Source: Effrenium voratum (taxonomy: Eukaryota; Sar; Dinophyceae; Suessiales; Symbiodiniaceae). Taken from it: DNA of 64,000 bases. Both the position numbers and the translations under genes were made by a program. Under the pieces are notes generated by a model. The model ran no database searches, was not told the DNA's origin, and worked only from the letters and a program-made list of their open reading frames with translations. Positions 55,706-64,000 of the stretch are shown here, piece after piece. Position 1 is the stretch's first letter. Every line of letters starts with the position of its first letter. The stretch spans positions 390,033 to 454,032 of the forward strand of contig CAUJNA010003498.1 of NCBI GenBank assembly GCA_963377175.1, in the 5' to 3' direction.

Positions 55706-58700
55706 GCCGCCATGCAGAAAGGGCGCAGAAAGCCAGGTACTCCTCACTCACCGGAGACACTCGGAGCAGGTACCGTTGGATCTCCTTGGCTTCGGCTGGG
55801 TAGCAGAGATGGAGATGGAAGGCTTTGCCTCTCCAAATGCTAAGGCTTGGTGTCCCTGATTGTATCCTTCTGCTTCAAACCGGCCAAGGGGAAGGAGGGG
55901 AGGCTCCCATTTCAATTCGATCCGGCCGAGTGCGGAGCGTTCAGCGACACCAGTGGTTCGACCATGACCTACAGTGCCCGCCAAGGGTCAGAGGCAAGCC
56001 ACTTCCAGGCCCAACATGCAGTTGGTAGCAAACAGAACTGACTCACACGTTACCCGCGTTACCCCATTTGTGGGTCCTCCTTTCATGGTCACAACTTTCC
56101 GAGGAAAATCTTCGGATACGGAACCCTAGGACGGACAAACTGTGCGCTGCGCTGGTTCATGGGGTGGAGCCCACTGAAGCATCTCCTATTGCAAATCAAA
56201 CCCCACTCCAGCTTAAAAACCCATTCCGAAATGCCACACAGAGTTATGTCTACAAACACCCCCGTCCATGGCACCCTGAGACCCTGGCTGAAACCACCTC
56301 CCTCTCCTGTGCTTGCTCCTGGAATGGACAGAACTGACCGAAATTAGATTCTACCCCGCTTCCTGCCTGGTTCAAATACATAAAGCGAACGACAAACAAA
56401 AATCCACACATTGGAGCGATTCAAACAAAGCAGCTCTCGTTGCTGTTCCGATCTTGAGTTTTCCAACAGTAGGGAAGTGTCTGCGGCTTTGGCGTCCGTC
56501 ACAACAAGGGCAGCGCAAAAGGCAGTCTCCTTTTGGCCCTCCAGGCGAAGTTGCACCGCTTCGGTCAACGCCTGAACAAGTGGCACAGCGGCACATTTTT
56601 TGTGGGGAATGAACCAGTTGGGCACCTTGGTGGCATTTAAGGGGAATTCAAAGGGAAACCACCCAACTTTGGGAGGAACTCACAGGCATAGGATGCCGGC
56701 CGATATCTCCTTGAGCCAATAGGCCACCGGGGTTGGCAATTGGTCAACAAGAGATTTTGATTGACGCAAGCACAAATGGAGGTCGTGCTCTGCTGTCCAC
56801 AAGAACTCCTTAACTTTGGCTGACAAAGGAGCTGCCTCCCATAACGGCTGCCATCGATGGCTTTTGTGAAGGATCGATGGGGGGAACTTCATGCCACCGT
56901 CACCCCGCATTTCAGCGGCCTTGAGGCCGCGATCTCTCCGGTAGCGCCAGATCTGGAAACCTCGGATCTCGAGCGACGCTCCACCGTAGGGGTCCTTCGG
57001 CTCATTCACATGGCCATGACTTTTTTTGGGACCCTTTGGTGGACATCAGAATTCGGTGGGGATTCATGTCCACCAACCACTTTTGAGGGCTTTCCTATTG
57101 AAATTCATAGCCACATGACTCCACATGAACACCAATCCTAACCCTTTCTCAATCAGATTTCAGATGCTTACACGTTGAGTTGACTGGCCAATCAACGCGC
57201 TCAACAAGCAGAAGCCCGCTGTCCAACATGCGGCCGCGGACCTCGGCTTCCTTTTGCCCTGTAGTATGGACCCACCACGTGCAGACGGCACTTGACCGGT
57301 GCGAAACCTGCGGGGCGAGCCTTCAGCGCTGCTGACCACTGACTGTAAAGCCTAGCCAGCTCGTGTTTTCGGGGAAGGAAGGAGCACCTTTTGGGGGCAA
57401 AGGGAATATGCGACAACTGGGATCCCTACAAATGGATGTGTTCGTATCACGTCTCTTTTACAGAGTCACACGGGGATTTCCCTGCTGCCGCCCGTTGCAG
57501 CGTGGCTTGGAGCTTGCTAAACGGAGCTACCCTTTTGTCCTTCAGCCTAGACACAAAAGGCCACGCACTACTGCTAAAGCACGAAATGGAACAAGCAGAG
57601 AACAAGGATTTCACCAACATGTACTACGTCTTGTGGTTGTCAGCAGTATCACGGAATGATGTTTAATCAAACAACCTCGGAAAAGCCCGCTTGCGCAAAA
57701 CCAGTTCTTATGTGTTCCACAGTCACCAATGCAAGCGCCTGGACCAGGCCGAGCAAGGCGGCCTGCGACGTTGCCGCTGAGATATCCGCTTCCTCTTGTC
57801 AACCGGTTTGAACCCGAAAAATGGGGGGGGGGGGGCTTCCATTGGCTCTCGCGGAGCTTGACCAGAGTGCAGCATATAGTCCTGGCTCATTCCCTTTGCG
57901 ACTCGCTCGTGCCTTGGGATCCTGGAAGGCCTGCTGAAACAGCGCCCAGTGTTCACCGCCTCGGGGAACTCGTCTCAAATCAGGCCACACAACGTCTTGG
58001 AACTGCCTAAAAAGGAACGTATTGGAGACACCTACGAAGAAAATTCTGCCTAAGTCCCCCCCTCCCTCTAATGCGCGCGAGCACGGGCCTTGCAAGAGCT
58101 GCAGAAGCCGGCCTGCGCGGGCGCTTCTCTTAATCCCACAAGCCAATCAATCACTCATGGAGCCTGTTGAAACCAAAACTCTCAATTGATGCCTGGAAAC
58201 ACGTAGCCAGTTCCTCCCTGTAAGCTTTTTCGCAGTTTGCGTCTGGTGTTCCGGTGCTAGGGAATCAGCTGTATTGCGATTTCACTGGTCCGAGTCCAAT
58301 CAAGCGACTTAGCAGGCTGAGCGCCTGGAAGGTGGGCAAACTCCAGCTCGTACGGAGTGCATCGGCGACCCTCAAACCTGAAGCGATGCTGACGTGTCTC
58401 ACACGCGCAACGTGCAACGGCACTGTCCCCTGGTGTTTTCGGCTTGCCATCCTGTGCCGCAAAGAGAAGTTCTACCACTGCCAATTCTCAGGCTGGTGCA
58501 GATCGCGTACCGCAAGCAAGGCCTGTCTTGATCCGTGATCAAAGGCTGAGATTGCCTTGCCACCCAAAGCTTGCAACAAGCATTACACAATGCAATCCAG
58601 CAGTGGTGACATCGAAAATCAGCTTCCCTCTAATTGGTGGTTTGGATTGGTGGTTTGGTGGTCTTCCGGAATAGTTTCCCATCTATCCTCTACAAGAACC

Positions 58701-59900
58701 AGGGGTGCAAATCCCCAAACCACCAATCCAAACCAACAACTAAGGGTAACCTGAGAAAGAGCAAAAACTTCACGTCCTGTCAAACTCGACGCGCGAACTG
58801 AACCGAACGAGCCCTCGCCAGGCCTTGGCCACGCCGCCCTTGTCAAATGCTCGCTCCAGTGCTGCGACCGCTCCTCTCGCGGGGGCTGGGCAGACGGACA
58901 AGCTGTTTGCTATTGGAGGTCCAAACGTGAGGTCCGCCAAAAATGTCTCAACACGGGTCTCAACACACAGCCCAAAAGTGAAACCTGCTTGCGGATCTTG
59001 TGCCTTTTGGGCCATACGCATGGAGATACAAGTAGTCATGACTCAACACATGCTCCCTGGTCGAAATCCCCAGTCAACCAACCACCGCCAACCACGGCCA
59101 ACGCGGGACTGCTGTGGATCTCCTGCAAGAGCCGGCTGCATGCAGGGATCTGCCCTCTCACCTTGCGCCGGGTCCACAGGCCCGGACTGAACAATGGCGG
59201 TGTCGGCCACAACTTGCCTTTCTGGGTCGTAGGGATTCCCCTTTGTTGGAATCATGCGGAAGACGAACTCCCGACCCTCGCCTGTTCCGCCATCTGTGCG
59301 ACTCGAACCATGCCCACTTTCAAAAAAGGCGTCCGTTTGGCGTCCTTCGACACATCAAATGGCCGTCGTTTTTGGGAGGCAAAGGGAAGCCCGTTTCCGT
59401 GGCTCCCCAGTGCGAGACAAATCCAAATGTGGCCATGTGCCATCTGAGCGCCGCTCCAGACAGCTCCTCGCACAGGGAGGAGGCCTCCCGCAGAACCTCC
59501 TCATGCTGGAAGCCGCTGCCAGCGAGTCAGCCGGGAAATCGGTTGAAAGGTCACACTTTCTTGACCAAGCAATCGAAGCTCAACAGTCTCTGGGAGTGGG
59601 CACCGCGCAGTCATCGTCATTCTGGGAACTTTGAAACGGCTCTTTTGCCCGAAGGTGGCCCCAAAGCTGTGAATAGTTGTCCGTTGTGCGCTCTCAACGC
59701 TTCAACACAAACTCGATGAATCGGCGTCACGTTGGCGAGAGTTGAGAGAAGGGAGCGGCAATTCTCGGCTCCTGTTTTCACTGGCTACCTCTTGCACGCG
59801 TCGGCAACATTCGACAGGCGAGGTTGCTCCTCATTTGGCACCATCTTCTCTTGGGGAATGGCTGGACCAAAGCAGCCGCCCTGGCAATGGTCAGGCGCTT
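55706..59900 (-). CDS. multi-exon gene candidate, unknown protein
   Basis: Coding-like minus frames follow one another, 5' to 3': about 59900-59787 (PNEEQPRLSNVADACKR); 59515-59430 (HEEVLREASSLCEELSGAA); 59240-59100 (YDPERQVVADTAIVQSG); 58990-58800 (ARGAVAALERAFDKGG); 58470-58257 (two open frames); 57990-57840 (FQDVVWPDLRRVPRGGEHW); 57372-57249 (KHELARLYSQWSAALKARP); about 56860-56684 (AKVKEFLWTAEHDLHLCLRQ); 56573-56449 (ALTEAVQLRLEGQKETAF); 55800-55706 (IQRYLLRVSPVSEEYLAFC). Helix-rich throughout. The exact junctions and whether this is one gene or two were not resolved. No domain is recognised. Confidence 0.45.
58628..58755 (+). repeat. tRNA-Gly-derived SINE-like element, copy 2
   Basis: Contains GGTGCAAATCCCC as B-box remnant and ends in the block CCAAACCACCAATCCAAACC. 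That block is inverted at the left end (TTGGTGGTTTGGATTGGTGG), so the copy can form a long hairpin. Confidence 0.5.
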
Positions 59901-60504
59901 GTCGCTGCATTGCAACCGGCCTAGGCCTTGTGGAAAAATGGATAGCAATATAAAATGTGCAAATCAAACTGAAACCAGAAGAATCCATCTATATTCAACC
60001 CAACTTTCCAAAGAGGGACACCTACAAGCAACCGACCGCTACCTTTCAGCTCTGTCATTGGAAACCACCACCAGCTGACCATCCAACGCCTCTTTGTTGA
60101 GGTCACCCTTTTTGAAGTAACGAACAAGGAAACCCAAGGCAAACCGAAGCTGATTTTTGGGGGTTCCTTACGGAAAGCCATGGACCTCCAAATAGCCCTT
60201 TCACAAGCCCATAGCACCCATTCCCATACTTCGAGCTTGTTCCGAACTTGCAAGGGACCCAGGGACCGATGTGGTTTTTTGTCAAGACATGCTCCCAGCC
60301 TGCTGAAAGTCACCCATGGACATCACCTGTGCGGCCCAGCGATGCACCTCAGTGCAAAGGGATGCTCACTGCCCGGTCTTCTGGAACACAACAGGAGTTG
60401 ACCCCTTGACCATCCACGCATCAGCTTTACATGAAAGGCCTGTTTTGGCTAGGCTTCTTGCATGCACCTCTTGGGACTGTGCTTGACCTTCACCCTGGGC
60501 CTGG

Positions 60505-60600
60505 CCAATTCGGCTACCCGGCCCCGGAGCGGTACAAGAACTCCAAGAGGCGCGGCTCCTCGCGGGCCCTCGCCTCGCGCGGTTTCCACCCCAGAACGTC
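60505..60600 (-). CDS. candidate exon, unknown protein
   Basis: Minus frame contains APLGVLVPLRGRVAELARPR; coding-like composition, no domain. Confidence 0.3.
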
Positions 60601-60959
60601 CAATACAGGAATACGGGTCAGAACTAGTAGGAAACCTCAAAGTGCAACGAGTTGAGTAAGGGAACGTTCAAAAAGTAGCTCGCAAGGCGTGGCTGCAACC
60701 AGCTGTTGTTTCGGGAAAGTCCCGGGCTGGGTGACAAGGGAGGCCATCCCGTGGAGCAGTTTCTGCTCATCTGCCACAGTAAGCCAGCATGAGCCGCATG
60801 TTGCATCGTAGTGTTGACATTTGGCCGCTCAAGTTGACGGGCTGATCGGGGACAAGGTAAAGGTTTGGGTTGGCTCAGGGCTAGCTTTGGCCTGGCAGGG
60901 TTGAATTTGGATAGCTTGTGCGGGCAAGCGAGAATTTCTGCCTGCCCACAAACCGTCGC

Positions 60960-61205
60960 ACGCCTGCGCAAGTGCATGGCACGTGGTAAGTCGCACGACT
61001 GCGCGCATGCCTGGCATATTGCAAGCACACCACGCCTGCGCACATGCTTGGCACATAGTAAGCACACCCGCCCACGCACTCCGTCGCACGCCCGCGCACA
61101 TGCCTGGCAGACTGTAAGCACACCCGCCCACGCATTCCTTCGCACACCTGTGCACATGCCTGGCACTCTGTAGGCACACCCCCCCACGCACTCCTTCGCA
61201 CGGCT
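60960..61205. repeat. 56-bp tandem minisatellite
   Basis: Unit starts GTAAGCACACCCGCCCACGC and contains GCACATGCCTGGCA. Four to five copies, the first ones more diverged and shorter. Confidence 0.88.
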
Positions 61206-61634
61206 GACTTGACTTGCTACTTTCTGGACATGTCATTTTTCCGACTGATTTTTTGGGGGGCCCAATCCACTGAGGAAATGATATTCCTGTTTGTGATGAG
61301 GTTTGTTTAGCCCTATCTCTTGGCTGATTGCCATTGAGTTGGATTCGTGACTGCAAGGGACTTCTCGGAGCTCGTCCATCTGTCAAAACAGATCCCTGTC
61401 TGTCCATTCGCAAAGAAGTAGGACACAACCAATCATTTGGAGCTACACACATAGAACCTTGGTTTTGCCCGGCAAAAAAGTTCTTTTGAGCTCCAAAACG
61501 CTGGCAGGCGTGTGACTTGGCATGCAAATCCTGCTGCAGTCACAGCGAAATCAGTGTTTTGGCCTCAAATCAATCGTGAACGCTCCTGTGGCTTGTCTCG
61601 GTTGCTTTCGGGTGAAGGCAGTGGTTGTGGTTGC

Positions 61635-61735
61635 TTTCGGGCTGTTGCTGGGTGGCTATTGGACTGATTTGGTAATTTGGGGCAGCGCTCAGCCTAAGTT
61701 CAACCCTAAGACCACCAAACAACTGAGCCCAGCAT
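61635..61735 (+). repeat. tRNA-derived SINE-like element, copy 3 (diverged)
   Basis: Shares the GGTGGCTATTGG...TTTGG left part and an AAGTTCAACCC B-box remnant followed by ACCACCAAACAAC. The similarity is weaker than between the other two copies. Confidence 0.35.
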
Positions 61736-61739
61736 CCCG

Positions 61740-62395
61740 AAACCGGGCGCGGCTAAGCTCCAAGCCAGCCAAAAACGTACCCTAAACCAGCCCAAGCAAC
61801 TCTACTTGAAGCAGTCTTACAATGCAACATGATCCTCATGCCGCTCTCCTTGCCCCCCCCTTCTGACCGACCAGCCAACCAACTCACACCCACCCGCCCA
61901 CCCACCCCCGCCGACCAGTCCAGCGGCCCATGAAAAGCTGGAGTCACCAACAAGCACTGTTTCCACGTTGAGCTCATGACGGGCCATGGCTAACAATCTG
62001 TATCCACGGAATCCAATCCATTACGAAAAGCTGGCAAGCCACTAAACTTGCTGGTGCTCAGCAGGGAATGAAGGAATGACCCCTACAAACCATCCCTTGT
62101 GGTTTCCTTTAAGGGGACCCCTGGGTTCATTCCCTCATTCCCTATTGAGCACCAACCACCAAACAAGAATCAGAAAACGCTCTCGCATGGCCTTCAGCGT
62201 CCTGGCGATCCGGAGGCAGTAGTGCGCCTGGCGATGCCAGGCGCTGGGAGGGGCCGCTTGTGAGCTGGAAAAATATGTGGATACACATGCACAATATTTA
62301 TTAATTCACTCATTTGTTTATCTACTCACTTGTTTATTTAGCTATTCATGTGTATGATGTGTATACAAAGCTTACATAACATACGATAATGCTAA
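61740..62395. other. intergenic stretch, no supported gene
   Basis: Holds a short CCCACC tract near 61890 and an inverted pair GAATGAAGGAATGA/TCATTCCCTCATTCC (about 62067 and 62130) flanking a 60-base palindromic element. Confidence 0.45.
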
Positions 62396-62396
62396 A

Positions 62397-62570
62397 AATG
62401 TGGAGGGGCCCCGCAAGTACAGCAATCACTTCCGCTTCCAAACTGTTCAACACGCGTCCTTTCGGCCTATCCTGGCCAGTCGCGGGCTGCTTGAATACAA
62501 GCCGGAGGCACCACTGCAATGCCTGAATAGCCCTCGATGGTCTTCTGCCTGAGTATGCCAGAAAGAGGGG
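62397..62570 (-). CDS. candidate exon, unknown protein
   Basis: Minus frame contains ALQWCLRLVFKQPATGQD and LEAEVIAVLAGPLHIF, coding-like. Probably in one gene with the two exons upstream on the same strand. Confidence 0.45.
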
Positions 62571-62789
62571 GATGGTTTGATGCAGCCTCACCGACCGACA
62601 AAACTAAGCCGCTGCGTCCAGAGGCTTGACAAGGAACTGCAGACGTCAATGAATTTCGAGACAAGAAGCATCAATCTGCCCAAGGACTCCATAGCCCCAG
62701 CCTCCTCCTGCCACACGCGCAAAGCACTGCTTACGTTTATCCCAAAGGGGCAGTTCAATGTCCCGTGTGCCACGATTCAGCGGGTGCCC

Positions 62790-62945
62790 AATAATCCTGG
62801 CGCTGGCCAACCCCGAGACTCCAGATTCCAGTTCTGCCCATCCAGTTCTCCTCAAAGAAGGTCCGCCGGAGCACAGGCATCGGCAAGGCCCGAAGCAGCA
62901 GCAAAAGCACCTGGGCTCCAGCCGAAGCTTCCAGGCCGCTAGTCC
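62790..62945 (-). CDS. candidate exon, unknown protein
   Basis: Minus frame contains GAQVLLLLLRALPMPVLRRT and FFEENWMGRTGIW. A hydrophobic leucine run suggests a buried helix. Confidence 0.4.
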
Positions 62946-63825
62946 AGAAAAAAAATGGGCCACCCAATTCAGCGTTCCCGCACATGGAATCTCCGAACAG
63001 GTCAGTGATTATGCCATCAAGATTTAAAGCTCTTCTTGTCAAGGATGATTGTCCCCTGTCGAAAGAGAGTGGTGACTATGAAAGTTGATGCTTGGCATTG
63101 CTGCCGAGATCTGAAGGGACCGGGTTTGGAGTGGAAAGAACGGCATCCCTTCGGCCCTGCCGGCTTGGCCAACCGGCCTCAAGGGCCTCCGGAGGCGGCG
63201 GCCGATAACCTGCCAAGCGAAACAATGAGACGGGTCGCCCTTTGAGCACACTCTTTCATCGCAAAATTGAATGGCTATCAGCTTTTGGGAAACCAACCAA
63301 CAGCGGACGCCCTCTGTTACGCCTTTTGCAAGTTCTCAAGTTGACGCCCTCTGCCCCTGCACCAGGTGAGGCATTGGGTCGCAAGAGGTTCCGTGCGTCG
63401 AGCACCGGCGCGCAATACGCGAAAAGCTAAGATGCAGCAAAGCACTCAGCACACAGCAAGAAGGAAACTTCGAAAGCTGCGCAGACCCTGCCCCAAGCCA
63501 TGAGTAGCGTGGGCAGGAAGGGGAGAAGAAAAAAAACGCAAGCCTGTGGCCTTGAGCCACTGTGTGGCGATACCGTCTCTTCAAACACCATGCCAAACCC
63601 ACACGTGGAGGATACTGCAATATCCGCAATCCAAGCATGACATCCCTAGGCAATGTGTCAACCAGCCAGCATGCAGGGGGTGTGAAGAAGCGGCCCTCAT
63701 ATGGCCACTCCCATGACATTCTACAGACAGGACCTAAGGCTGAAAGCAAGGGTCTTTAGCGAATTCGCTGCCTCCCAGCACAAAGAAGAAACCTGTAGAA
63801 AAAACTACCAGCCGATTATTCCAGG

Positions 63826-63955
63826 CTTCGTTGATCGGCACACAGGCCGCAGACGGTGAAAAAGACGTGTACGGAGAACGGTCCGCCTTCCAGCGAGCAT
63901 CCAACTCCGCGAAGCGCAAGAAGCGGACCAAGCAGTTCTGCCGACAAAGCCTCCT
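63826..63955 (-). CDS. candidate exon at the right edge
   Basis: Minus frame reads LVRFLRFAELDARWKADRSP and ends VPINEAWN at a likely donor. The gene continues beyond the window or into 62.4-62.9 kb. Confidence 0.45.
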
Positions 63956-64000
63956 GCCACAAATGCATCAGGGAATCGCTTTCACCGGCCATGCCTGATT

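Noticed and set aside
57391..57666. Plus-strand frame ending YYVLWLSAVSRNDV and a stop
   Set aside because: It lies among minus-strand exon candidates and the opposite strand also has a plausible frame (FVSRLKDKRVAPFSKLQ). Strand not decidable, so not listed as a gene.

Overview
The window looks like nuclear DNA of a dinoflagellate, probably Symbiodiniaceae-like. Most of it is non-coding. Coding signal comes in short exons whose introns start with GT, GC and once apparently GA, and usually end AG|G. There are many microsatellites, dispersed palindromic repeats and introner-like elements. No bacterial or organellar features, rRNA or intact tRNA were seen. The clade assignment is inferred from these traits, not from a marker gene.

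Layout. 1-15 kb: mostly intergenic, with a tRNA-Gly-derived SINE, a long CACACG/CA microsatellite, scattered weak minus-strand exon candidates, a VNTR element (10.3 kb), an introner with 8-bp target duplications (12.5 kb) and a tandem-repeat block (14.0-14.7 kb). 15.1-20.0 kb: two plus-strand ORFs of 248 and 1079 codons, accompanied by 12 copies (one decayed) of a short same-strand hairpin with a shared core and different but still complementary arms. 20-26 kb: a repeat-rich stretch with a 716-bp tandem array and a minus-strand gene (21.7-22.9 kb). 26-36 kb: intergenic DNA with repeats and weak exon candidates. 36.1-40.3 kb: a minus-strand sirtuin gene, resolved into eleven coding exons with matching phases apart from one unresolved gap, with a Cys4 zinc-finger segment in front of the NAD-binding domain. 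41.4-47.4 kb: a minus-strand multi-pass membrane protein gene, eleven exons, nearly all junctions in phase. 48-51 kb: more minus-strand exons, probably the 5' part of the same or an adjacent gene. 51-64 kb: end of another membrane protein gene (51.3 kb), two plus-strand exon candidates (52.8 and 55.5 kb) and further minus-strand exons to the right edge.

How it works together. Coding signal from about 64 to 21.7 kb is mainly minus-strand, consistent with the one-directional gene arrays of dinoflagellates. The sirtuin would be an NAD-dependent deacylase; the membrane protein has no family I recognise. The most unusual feature is the hairpin family at 15-20 kb: GTC/GAC and GGC/GCC alternate around an invariant TTTTCT loop, the outer arms differ between copies yet stay complementary, all copies have the same orientation as the genes, and copies inside the 1079-codon ORF occur in two reading frames. 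This points to selection or amplification at nucleic-acid level. A second notable system is an introner whose terminal inverted repeats carry a GC donor and a CAG acceptor, so one copy could be spliced from either strand.
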